Assembly: GCF_029227915.1 (NCBI RefSeq)
Contig: NC_079881.1
Location: 186,001-250,000 of the forward strand
Origin: Hydractinia symbiolongicarpus
Taxonomy: Eukaryota > Cnidaria > Hydrozoa > Anthoathecata > Hydractiniidae
Length of the DNA stretch: 64,000 nucleotides
Reading direction: 5' to 3'
Every line of letters begins with the position of its first letter. The stretch's first letter is position 1. The notes under the pieces are model-generated. The model had not been told where the DNA came from and made no database searches. It saw only the letters and a program-made list of their open reading frames with translations. Of the stretch, positions 1-11,955 are shown piece after piece. Position numbers and translations under genes: made by a program.

Positions 1-415
1 CATCTCATCAAAAATGAAAACATTTCTGAAAACTACAAGTCTCATGTGCTTTAGTGGTGAAAAAATAATTTAAAAAATCGTTCGGGAAATGAGTTTACTC
101 CCTGGGTACTTCCTTTGTATACTTTTGGCTATACGGGCCGAGTCCGGGGTTTACGGCAAATCGCGGGTTTTCGTTTGCCAGCGATTAAACCACTTTCACT
201 AAGCGTCTCATCAAAAATGAAAACATTTCTGAAAACTACAAGTCTCATGCGTTTTAGTGGTGAAAAAATAATTTAAAAAATCGTTCGGGAAATGAGTTTA
301 CTCCCTGGGTACTTTCTTTGTTTACTTTTGACTATACGGGCCGAGTCGGGGATTTACGGGAAGTCGCAGGTTTTCGTTTGCCGTCGATTAAACTTCTTTT
401 ATTCAGCGTCTCATC

Positions 416-433
416 AAAAATGAAAACATTTTT
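416..433. repeat. Monomer dyad 1: 7-bp stem, AAAA loop (one example of many)
   Basis: aaaaatg (416-422), aaaa (423-426), cattttt (427-433) form a perfect inverted repeat at monomer positions 8-25. Monomers with catttct in place of cattttt keep five stem pairs. Because the feature is in almost every monomer it recurs about 290 times. Short dyads are reported as common in centromeric satellites; function here is not shown. Confidence 0.8.
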
Positions 434-1687
434 GTAAACTACAAGTCTCATGCGTTTTAGTGGTGAAAAAATAATTTAAAAAATCGTTCGGGAAATGAGT
501 TTACTCCCTGGGTACTTTCTTTGTGTACTTTTGACTATACGGGCCGAGTCCAGGATTTTCGGGAAATCGCGGGTTTTCGTTTGCCAGCGATTAAACCACT
601 TTCACTAAGCGTCTCATCAAAAATGAAAACATTTCTGAAAACTACAAGTCTCATGCGTTTTAGTGGTGAAAAAATAATTTAAAAAATCGTTCGGGAAATG
701 AGTTTACTCCCTGGGTACTTTCTTTGTTTACTTTTGACTATACGGGCCGAGTCGGGGATTTACGGGAAGTCGCAGGTTTTCGTTTGCCGTCGATTAAACT
801 TCTTTTATTCAGCGTCTCATCAAAAATGAAAACATTTTTGTAAACTACAAGTCTCATGCGTTTTAGTGGTGAAAAAATAATTTAAAAAATCGTTCGGGAA
901 ATGAGTTTACTCCCTGGGTACTTTCTTTGTATACTTTTGACTATACGGGCCGAGTCCAGGGTTTACGGGAAATGGCGGGTTTTCGTTTGCCGGCGATTAA
1001 ACTTCTTTTATTCAGCGTCTCATCAGAAATGTAAACATTTTTGAAAAACTACAAGTCTCATGCGTTTTAGTGGTGAAAAAATAATTTAAAAAATCGTTTT
1101 GGAAATGAGTTTACTCCCTGGGTACTTTCTTTGTATACTTTTGACTATACGGGCCGAGTCGGGGATTTACGGGAAGTCGCGGGTTTTCGTTTGCCGGCGA
1201 TTAAACTTCTTTTATTCAGCGTCTCATCAAAAATGAAAACATTTTTAAAAACTACAAGTATCATGTGCTTTAGTGGTGAAAAAATAATTTAAAAAATCGT
1301 TCGGGAATTGAGTTTACTCCCTGGGTACTTCCTTTGTATACTTTTGGCTATACGGGCCGAGTCCGGGGTTTACGGCAAATGGCGGGTTTTCGTTTGCCGG
1401 CGATTAAACTCCTTTTATTCAGCGTCTCATCAAAAATGAAAACATTTTTGAAAACTACAAGTCTCATCCGTTTTAGTGGTGAAAAGATAATTTAAAAAAT
1501 CGTTTTGGAAATGAGTTTACTCACAGGGTACTTTCTTTGTATACATTCGACTACACGGGCCAAGCCCGGTATTTACGGGAAATCGCGGAACTTCGTTTGC
1601 CGGCGATTAAACCACTTTCACTAAGCATCTCATCAAAAATGAAAACATTTCTGAAGACTACAAGTCTCATGCGTTTTAGTGGTGAAG

Positions 1688-4600
1688 AAATAATTTAAAA
1701 AATCGTTCGGGAAATGAGTTTACTCCCTGGGTACCTTCTTTTTATACTTTTGACTATACGGGCCGAATCCGGGATTTACGGGAAATCGCGGGTTTTCGTT
1801 TGCCGGCGATTAAACTTCTTTTATTCAGCGTCTCATCAAAAATGAAAACATTTTTGAATACTACAAGTCTCATGCGTTTTAGTGGTGAAAAAATAATTTA
1901 AAAAATCGTTCGGGAAATGAGTTTACTCCCTTGGTACTTTCTTTGTGTACTTTTGACTATACGGGCCGAGTCCAGGATTTTCGGGAAATCGCGGGTTTTC
2001 GTTTGCCAGCGATTAAACCACTTGCACTAAGCGTCTCATCAAAAATGAAAACATTTCTGAAAACTACAAGTCTCATGCGTTTTAGTGGTGAAAAAATAAT
2101 TTAAAAAATCGTTCGGGAAATGCGTTTACTCCCTGGGTACTTTCTTTGTTTACTTTTGACTATACGGGCCGAGTCGGGGATTTACGGGAAGTCGCGGGTT
2201 TTCGTTTGCCGTCGATTAAACTTCTTTTATTCAGCGTCTCATCAAAAATGAAAACATTTTTGTAAACTACAAGTCTCATGCGTTTTAGTGGTGAAAAAAT
2301 AATTTAAAAAATCGTTCGGGAAATGAGCTTACTCCCAGGGTACTTTCTTTGTATACTTTTGACTATACGGGCCGAGTCCGGTATTTACGGGAAATCGCAG
2401 GTTTTCGTTTGCCGGCGATTAAACTTCTTTTATTCAGCGTCTCATCAAAAATGAAAACATTTTTGTAAACTACAAGTCTCATGCGTTATAGTGGTGAAAA
2501 AATAATTTAAAAAATCGTTCGTGAAATGACTTTACTCCCTGGGTACTTTCGTTGTATACTTTTGACTATACGGGCCGAGTCCGGGGTTTACGGGAAATGG
2601 CGGGTTTTCGTTTGCCGGCGATTAAACTTCTTTTATTCAGCGTCTCATCAAAAATGAAAACATTTTTGAAAACTACAAGTCTCATGCGTTTTAGTGGTGA
2701 AAAAATAATTTAAAAAATCGTTCGGGAAATGAGTTTACTCCCTGGGTACTTTCTTTGTGTACTTTTGACTATACGGGCCGAGTCCGGGATTTACGGGAAA
2801 TCGCGGGTTTTTGTTTGCCGGCGATTAAACCACTTTCACTAAGCGTCTTATCAAAAATAAAAAACATTTCTGAAAACTACAAGTCTCATGCGTTTTAGTG
2901 GTGAAAAAATAATTTAAAAAATCGTTCGGGAAATGAGTTTACTCCCTGGGTACTTTCGTTGTATACCTTTGACTATACGGGCCGAGTCCGGTATTTACGG
3001 GAAATCGCAGGTTTTCGTTTGCCGGCGATTAAACTTTTTTTATTCAGCGTCTCATCAAAAATGAAAACATTTTTGTAAACTACAAGTCTCATGCGTTTTA
3101 GTGGTGAAAAAATAATTTAAAAAATCGTTCGGGAAATGACTTTACTCCCTGGGTACTTTCGTTGTATACCTTTGACTATACGGGCCGAGTCCGGGGTTTA
3201 CGGGAAATGGCGGGTTTTCGTTTGCCGACGATTAAACTTCTTTTATTCAGCGTCTCATCAAAAATGAAAACATTTTTGAAAACTACAAGTCTCATGCGTT
3301 TTAGTGGTGAAAAGATAATTTAAAAAATCGTTTTGGAAATGAGTTTACTCACAGGGTACTTTCTTTGTATACATTCGACTATACAAGCCAAGCCCGGGAT
3401 TTACGGGAAATCGCGGGTTTTCGTTTGCCGGCGATTAAACCACTTTCATTAAGCGTCTCATCAAAAATGAAAACATTTCCGAAAACTAAAAGTGTCATGC
3501 GTTTTAGTGAAGAAAAAATAATTTAAAAAATCTTTCGGGAAACGAGTTTACTCCCTGGTTACCTTCTTTGTATACTTTTGACTATACGGGCCGAGTCCGG
3601 GATTTACGGGAAATCGCGGGTTTTCGTTTGCCGGCGATTAAACTTCTTTTATTCAGCGTCTCATCAGAAATGAAAACATTTTTGAAAACTACAAGTCTCA
3701 TGCGTTTTAGTGGTGAAAAGATAATTTAAAAAATCGTTTTCGAAATGAGTTTACTCACAGGGTACTTTCTTTGTATACATTCGACTATACAAGCCAAGCC
3801 CGGGATTTACGGGAAATCGCGGGTTTTCGTTTGCCGGCGATTAAACTTCTTTTATTCAGCGTCTCATCAAAAATGAAAACATTTTTAAAAACTACAAGTC
3901 TCGTGGGCTTTAGTGGTGAAATAATAATTTAAATAATCGTTCGGGAAATGAGTTTACTCCCTCGGTACTTTCTTTGTATACTTTTGACTATACGGGCCGA
4001 GTCCGGGGTTTACGGGAAATGGCGGGTTTTCGTTTGCCGGCGATTAAACTTCTTTTATTCAGCGTCTCATCAGAAATGAAAACATTTTTAAAAACTACAA
4101 GTCTCATGCGTTTTAGTGGTGAAAAAATAATTTAAAAAGTCGTTTTGGAAATGAGTTTACTCCCTGGGTACTTTCTTTGTATACTTTTGACTATACGGGC
4201 CGAGTCGGGGATTTACGGGAAGTCGCGGGTTTTCGTTTGCCGGCGATTAAACTTCTTTTATTCAGCGTCTCATCAAAAATGAAAACATTTTTAAAAACTA
4301 CAAGTCTCATGTGCTTTAGTGGTGAAAAAATAATTTAAAAAATCGTTCGGGAAATGAGTTTACTCCCTGGGTACCTTCTTTTTATACTTTTGACTATACG
4401 GGCCGAATCCGGGATTTACGGGAAATCGCGGGTTTTCGTTTGCCGGCGATTAAACTTCTTTTATTCAGCGTCTCATCAAAAATGAAAACATTTTTGAATA
4501 CTACAAGTCTCATGCGTTTTAGTGGTGAAAAAATAATTTAAAAAATCGTTCGGGAAATGAGTTTACTCCCTTGGTACTTTCTTTGTGTACTTTTGACTAT

Positions 4601-6967
4601 ACGGGCCGAGTCCAGGATTTTCGGGAAATCGCGGGTTTTCGTTTGCCAGCGATTAAACCACTTGCACTAAGCGTCTCATCAAAAATGAAAACATTTCTGA
4701 AAACTACAAGTCTCATGCGTTTTAGTGGTGAAAAAATAATTTAAAAAATCGTTCGGGAAATGCGTTTACTCCCTGGGTACTTTCTTTGTTTACTTTTGAC
4801 TATACGGGCCGAGTCGGGGATTTACGGGAAGTCGCGGGTTTTCGTTTGCCGTCGATTAAACTTCTTTTATTCAGCGTCTCATCAAAAATGAAAACATTTT
4901 TGTAAACTACAAGTCTCATGCGTTTTAGTGGTGAAAAAATAATTTAAAAAATCGTTCGGGAAATGAGCTTACTCCCAGGGTACTTTCTTTGTATACTTTT
5001 GACTATACGGGCCGAGTCCGGTATTTACGGGAAATCGCAGGTTTTCGTTTGCCGGCGATTAAACTTCTTTTATTCAGCGTCTCATCAAAAATGAAAACAT
5101 TTTTGTAAACTACAAGTCTCATGCGTTATAGTGGTGAAAAAATAATTTAAAAAATCGTTCGTGAAATGACTTTACTCCCTGGGTACTTTCGTTGTATACT
5201 TTTGACTATACGGGCCGAGTCCGGGGTTTACGGGAAATGGCGGGTTTTCGTTTGCCGGCGATTAAACTTCTTTTATTCAGCGTCTCATCAAAAATGAAAA
5301 CATTTTTGAAAACTACAAGTCTCATGCGTTTTAGTGGTGAAAAAATAATTTAAAAAATCGTTCGGGAAATGAGTTTACTCCCTGGGTACTTTCTTTGTGT
5401 ACTTTTGACTATACGGGCCGAGTCCGGGATTTACGGGAAATCGCGGGTTTTTGTTTGCCGGCGATTAAACCACTTTCACTAAGCGTCTTATCAAAAATAA
5501 AAAACATTTCTGAAAACTACAAGTCTCATGCGTTTTAGTGGTGAAAAAATAATTTAAAAAATCGTTCGGGAAATGAGTTTACTCCCTGGGTACTTTCGTT
5601 GTATACCTTTGACTATACGGGCCGAGTCCGGTATTTACGGGAAATCGCAGGTTTTCGTTTGCCGGCGATTAAACTTTTTTTATTCAGCGTCTCATCAAAA
5701 ATGAAAACATTTTTGTAAACTACAAGTCTCATGCGTTTTAGTGGTGAAAAAATAATTTAAAAAATCGTTCGGGAAATGACTTTACTCCCTGGGTACTTTC
5801 GTTGTATACCTTTGACTATACGGGCCGAGTCCGGGGTTTACGGGAAATGGCGGGTTTTCGTTTGCCGACGATTAAACTTCTTTTATTCAGCGTCTCATCA
5901 AAAATGAAAACATTTTTGAAAACTACAAGTCTCATGCGTTTTAGTGGTGAAAAGATAATTTAAAAAATCGTTTTGGAAATGAGTTTACTCACAGGGTACT
6001 TTCTTTGTATACATTCGACTATACAAGCCAAGCCCGGGATTTACGGGAAATCGCGGGTTTTCGTTTGCCGGCGATTAAACCACTTTCATTAAGCGTCTCA
6101 TCAAAAATGAAAACATTTCCGAAAACTACAAGTGTCATGCGTTTTAGTGAAGAAAAAATAATTTAAAAAATCTTTCGGGAAACGAGTTTACTCCCTGGTT
6201 ACCTTCTTTGTATACTTTTGACTATACGGGCCGAGTCCGGGATTTACGGGAAATCGCGGGTTTTCGTTTGCCGGCGATTAAACTTCTTTTATTCAGCGTC
6301 TCATCAGAAATGAAAACATTTTTGAAAACTACAAGTCTCATGCGTTTTAGTGGTGAAAAGATAATTTAAAAAATCGTTTTCGAAATGAGTTTACTCACAG
6401 GGTACTTTCTTTGTATACATTCGACTATACAAGCCAAGCCCGGGATTTACGGGAAATCGCGGGTTTTCGTTTGCCGGCGATTAAACTTCTTTTATTCAGC
6501 GTCTCATCAAAAATGAAAACATTTTTAAAAACTACAAGTCTCGTGGGCTTTAGTGGTGAAATAATAATTTAAATAATCGTTCGGGAAATGAGTTTACTCC
6601 CTCGGTACTTTCTTTGTATACTTTTGACTATACGGGCCGAGTCCGGGGTTTACGGGAAATGGCGGGTTTTCGTTTGCCGGCGATTAAACTTCTTTTATTC
6701 AGCGTCTCATCAGAAATGAAAACATTTTTAAAAACTACAAGTCTCATGCGTTTTAGTGGTGAAAAAATAATTTAAAAAGTCGTTTTGGAAATGAGTTTAC
6801 TCCCTGGGTACTTTCTTTGTATACTTTTGACTATACGGGCCGAGTCGGGGATTTACGGGAAGTCGCGGGTTTTCGTTTGCCGGCGATTAAACTTCTTTTA
6901 TTCAGCGTCTCATCAAAAATGAAAACATTTTTAAAAACTACAAGTCTCATGTGCTTTAGTGGTGAAA
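1688..6967 (+). repeat. Tandem pair of a 13-monomer HOR unit (2 x 2,640 bp)
   Basis: Copy 1 is about 1,688-4,327 and copy 2 about 4,328-6,967. The offset is exactly 2,640 bp, or 13 x 203 plus one extra a inside the unit (near 2,860 and 5,500). Reading line by line I found one substitution (a at 3,489, c at 6,129). Rare variants are shared, such as cttgcacta (2,021 and 4,661), tgccgacg (3,224 and 5,864) and the gcgttata variant (2,485 and 5,125). A more diverged relative lies at about 12.2-14.4 kb. Confidence 0.95.
1784..1811. repeat. Monomer dyad 2: imperfect 9-bp arms, 10-nt loop (one example)
   Basis: aatcgc-g-gg (1784-1792) faces cc-g-gcgatt (1803-1811), giving eight pairs around one G/G mismatch at monomer positions 157-184. 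Subtypes with aatggcggg, aagtcgcggg or ccagcg weaken the stem. Confidence 0.6.
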
Positions 6968-7080
6968 AAATAATTTAAAAAATCGTTCGGGAAATGAGTT
7001 TACTCCCTGGGTACTTCCTTTGTATACTTTTGGCTATACGGGCCGAGTCCGGGGTTTACGGCAAATGGCGGGTTTTCGTT

Positions 7081-10000
7081 TGACGGCGATTAAACTCCTT
7101 TTATTCAGCGTCTCATCAAAAATGAAAACATTTTTGAAAACTACAAGCCTCATGCGTTTTAGTGGTGAAAAGATAATTTAAAAAACCGTTTTGGAAATGA
7201 GTTTACTCACAGGGTACTTTCTTTGTATACATTCGACTACACGGGCCAAGCCCGGTATTTACGGGAATTCGCGGAACTTCGTTTGCCGGCGATTAAACCA
7301 CTTTCACTAAGCATCTCATCAAAAATGAAAACATTTCTGAAGACTACAAGTCTCATGCGTTTTAGTGGTGAAAAAATAATTTAAAAAATCGTTCGGGAAA
7401 TGAGTTTACTCCCTGGGTACCTTCTTTTTATACTTTTGACTATACGGGCCGAATCCGGGATTTACGGGAAATCGCGGGTTTTCGTTTGCCGGCGATTAAA
7501 CTTCTTTTATTCAGCGTCTCATCAAAAATGAAAACATTTTTGAATACTACAAGTCTCATGCGTTTTAGTGGTGAAAAAATAATTTAAAAAATCGTTCGGG
7601 AAATGAGTTTACTCCCTGGGTACTTTCTTTGTGTACTTTTGACTATACGGGCCGAGTCCAGGATTTTCGGGAAATCGCGGGCTTTCGTTTGCCAGCGATT
7701 AAACCACTTTCACTAAGCGTCTCATCAAAAATGAAAACATTTCTGAAAACTACAAGTCTCATGCGTTTTAGTGGTGAAAAAATAATTTAAAAAATCGTTC
7801 GGGAAATGAGTTTACTGCCTGGGTACTTTCTTTGTTTACTTTTGACTATACGGGCCGAGTCGGGGATTTACGGGAAGTCGCGGGTTTTCGTTTGCCGTCG
7901 ATTAAACTTCTTTTATTCAGCGTCTCATCAAAAATGAAAACATTTTTGTAAACTACAAGTCTCATGCGTTTTAGTGGTGAAAAAATAATTTAAAAAATCG
8001 TTCGGGAAATGAGTTTACTCCCTGGGTACTTTCTTTGTATACTTTTGACTATACGGGCCGAGTCCGGGGTTTACGGGAAATGGCGGGTTTTCGTTTGCCG
8101 GCGATTAAACTTCTTTTATTCAGCGTCTCATCAGAAATGTAAACATTTTTGAAAAACTACAAGTCTCATGCGTTTTAGTGGTGAAAAAATAATTTAAAAA
8201 ATCGTTTTGGAAATGAGTTTACTCCCTGGGTACTTTCTTTGTATACTTTTGACTATACGGGCCGAGTCGGGGATTTACGGGAAGTCGCGGGTTTTCATTT
8301 GCCGGCGATTAAACTTCTTTTATTCAGCGTCTCATCAAAAATGAAAACATTTTTAAAAACTACAAGTCTCATGTGCTTTAGTGGTGAAAAAATAATTTAA
8401 AAAATCGTTCGGGAAATGAGTTTACTCCCTGGGTACTTCCTTTGTATACTTTTGGCTATACGGGCCGAGTCCGGGGTTTACGGCAAATGGCGGGTTTTCG
8501 TTTGACGGCGATTAAACTCCTTTTATTCAGCGTCTCATCAAAAATGAAAACATTTTTGAAAACTACAAGCCTCATGCGTTTTAGTGGTGAAAAGATAATT
8601 TAAAAAATCGTTTTGGAAATGAGTTTACTCACAGGGTACTTTCTTTGTATACATTCGACTACACGGGCCAAGCCCGGTATTTACGGGAATTCGCGGAACT
8701 TCGTTTGCCGGCGATTAAACCACTTTCACTAAGCATCTCATCAAAAATGAAAACATTTCTGAAGACTACAAGTCTCATGCGTTTTAGTGGTGAAAAAATA
8801 ATTTAAAAAATCGTTCGGGAAATGAGTTTACTGCCTGGGTACTTTCTTTGTTTACTTTTGACTATACGGGCCGAGTCGGGGATTTACGGGAAGTCGCGGG
8901 TTTTCGTTTGCCGTCGATTAAACTTCTTTTATTCAGCGTCTCATCAAAAATGAAAACATTTTTGTAAACTACAAGTCTCATGCGTTTTAGTGGTGAAAAA
9001 ATAATTTAAAAAATCGTTCGGGAAATGAGTTTACTCCCTGGGTACTTTCTTTGTATACTTTTGACTATACGGGCCGAGTCCGGGGTTTACGGGAAATGGC
9101 GGGTTTTCGTTTGCCGGCGATTAAACTTCTTTTATTCAGCGTCTCATCAGAAATGTAAACATTTTTGAAAAACTACAAGTCTCATGCGTTTTAGTGGTGA
9201 AAAAATAATTTAAAAAATCGTTTTGGAAATGAGTTTACTCCCTGGGTACTTTCTTTGTATACTTTTGACTATACGGGCCGAGTCGGGGATTTACGGGAAG
9301 TCGCGGGTTTTCATTTGCCGGCGATTAAACTTCTTTTATTCAGCGTCTCATCAAAAATGAAAACATTTTTAAAAACTACAAGTCTCATGTGCTTTAGTGG
9401 TGAAAAAATAATTTAAAAAATCGTTCGGGAAATGAGTTTACTCCCTGGGTACTTCCTTTGTATACTTTTGGCTATACGGGCCGAGTCCGGGGTTTACGGC
9501 AAATGGCGGGTTTTCGTTTGACGGCGATTAAACTCCTTTTATTCAGCGTCTCATCAAAAATGAAAACATTTTTGAAAACTACAAGCCTCATGCGTTTTAG
9601 TGGTGAAAAGATAATTTAAAAAATCGTTTTGGAAATGAGTTTACTCACAGGGTACTTTCTTTGTATACATTCGACTACACGGGCCAAGCCCGGTATTTAC
9701 GGGAATTCGCGGAACTTCGTTTGCCGGCGATTAAACCACTTTCACTAAGCATCTCATCAAAAATGAAAACATTTCTGAAGACTACAAGTCTCATGCGTTT
9801 TAGTGGTGAAAAAATAATTTAAAAAATCGTTCGGGAAATGAGTTTACTCCCTGGGTACCTTCTTTTTATACTTTTGACTATACGGGCCGAATCCGGGATT
9901 TACGGGAAATCGCGGGTTTTCGTTTGCCGGCGATTAAACTTCTTTTATTCAGCGTCTCATCAAAAATGAAAACATTTTTGAATACTACAAGTCTCATGCG

Positions 10001-11955
10001 TTTTAGTGGTGAAAAAATAATTTAAAAAATCGTTCGGGAAATGAGTTTACTCCCTGGGTACTTTCTTTGTGTACTTTTGACTATACGGGCCGAGTCCAGG
10101 ATTTTCGGGAAATCGCGGGCTTTCGTTTGCCAGCGATTAAACCACTTTCACTAAGCGTCTCATCAAAAATGAAAACATTTCTGAAAACTACAAGTCTCAT
10201 GCGTTTTAGTGGTGAAAAAATAATTTAAAAAATCGTTCGGGAAATGAGTTTACTGCCTGGGTACTTTCTTTGTTTACTTTTGACTATACGGGCCGAGTCG
10301 GGGATTTACGGGAAGTCGCGGGTTTTCATTTGCCGGCGATTAAACTTCTTTTATTCAGCGTCTCATCAAAAATGAAAACATTTTTAAAAACTACAAGTCT
10401 CATGTGCTTTAGTGGTGAAAAAATAATTTAAAAAATCGTTCGGGAAATGAGTTTACTCCCTGGGTACTTCCTTTGTATACTTTTGGCTATACGGGCCGAG
10501 TCCGGGGTTTACGGCAAATGGCGGGTTTTCGTTTGACGGCGATTAAACTCCTTTTATTCAGCGTCTCATCAAAAATGAAAACATTTTTGAAAACTACAAG
10601 CCTCATGCGTTTTAGTGGTGAAAAGATAATTTAAAAAATCGTTTTGGAAATGAGTTTACTCACAGGGTACTTTCTTTGTATACATTCGACTACACGGGCC
10701 AAGCCCGGTATTTACGGGAATTCGCGGAACTTCGTTTGCCGGCGATTAAACCACTTTCACTAAGCATCTCATCAAAAATGAAAACATTTCTGAAGACTAC
10801 AAGTCTCATGCGTTTTAGTGGTGAAAAAATAATTTAAAAAATCGTTCGGGAAATGAGTTTACTCCCTGGGTACCTTCTTTTTATACTTTTGACTATACGG
10901 GCCGAATCCGGGATTTACGGGAAATCGCGGGTTTTCGTTTGCCGGCGATTAAACTTCTTTTATTCAGCGTCTCATCAAAAATGAAAACATTTTTGAATAC
11001 TACAAGTCTCATGCGTTTTAGTGGTGAAAAAATAATTTAAAAAATCGTTCGGGAAATGAGTTTACTCCCTGGGTACTTTCTTTGTGTACTTTTGACTATA
11101 CGGGCCGAGTCCAGGATTTTCGGGAAATCGCGGGCTTTCGTTTGCCAGCGATTAAACCACTTTCACTAAGCGTCTCATCAAAAATGAAAACATTTCTGAA
11201 AACTACAAGTCTCATGCGTTTTAGTGGTGAAAAAATAATTTAAAAAATCGTTCGGGAAATGAGTTTACTGCCTGGGTACTTTCTTTGTTTACTTTTGACT
11301 ATACGGGCCGAGTCGGGGATTTACGGGAAGTCGCGGGTTTTCGTTTGCCGTCGATTAAACTTCTTTTATTCAGCGTCTCATCAAAAATGAAAACATTTTT
11401 GTAAACTACAAGTCTCATGCGTTTTAGTGGTGAAAAAATAATTTAAAAAATCGTTCGGGAAATGAGTTTACTCCCTGGGTACTTTCTTTGTATACTTTTG
11501 ACTATACGGGCCGAGTCCGGGGTTTACGGGAAATGGCGGGTTTTCGTTTGCCGGCGATTAAACTTCTTTTATTCAGCGTCTCATCAGAAATGTAAACATT
11601 TTTGAAAAACTACAAGTCTCATGCGTTTTAGTGGTGAAAAAATAATTTAAAAAATCGTTTTGGAAATGAGTTTACTCCCTGGGTACTTTCTTTGTATACT
11701 TTTGACTATACGGGCCGAGTCGGGGATTTACGGGAAGTCGCGGGTTTTCATTTGCCGGCGATTAAACTTCTTTTATTCAGCGTCTCATCAAAAATGAAAA
11801 CATTTTTAAAAACTACAAGTCTCATGTGCTTTAGTGGTGAAAAAATAATTTAAAAAATCGTTCGGGAAATGAGTTTACTTCCTGGGTACTTCCTTTGTAT
11901 ACTTTTGGCTATACGGGCCGAGTCCGGGGTTTACGGCAAATGGCGGGTTTTCGTT
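7081..11955 (+). repeat. Run of 7-, 5-, 5- and 7-monomer HOR units
   Basis: The subtype marker tttgacggcg sits at 7,081, 8,503, 9,519 and 10,534 (counted at its tgacggc), and the equivalent site is at 11,956. The units are 1,422, 1,016, 1,015 and 1,422 bp. The two heptamers have the same subtype order. The first pentamer lacks the two monomers with accttcttttt and ctttgtgtac. The second keeps those but lacks the two monomers after the ctttgtttac subtype, with a hybrid monomer near 10,270-10,340 at the join. Confidence 0.9.

Noticed and set aside
110-140. gtatac/tatacggg segments as TATA-type promoters of each monomer
   Set aside because: The match is short and unspecific, and no initiator or downstream transcript signal is visible. 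Satellite transcription cannot be judged from sequence alone.
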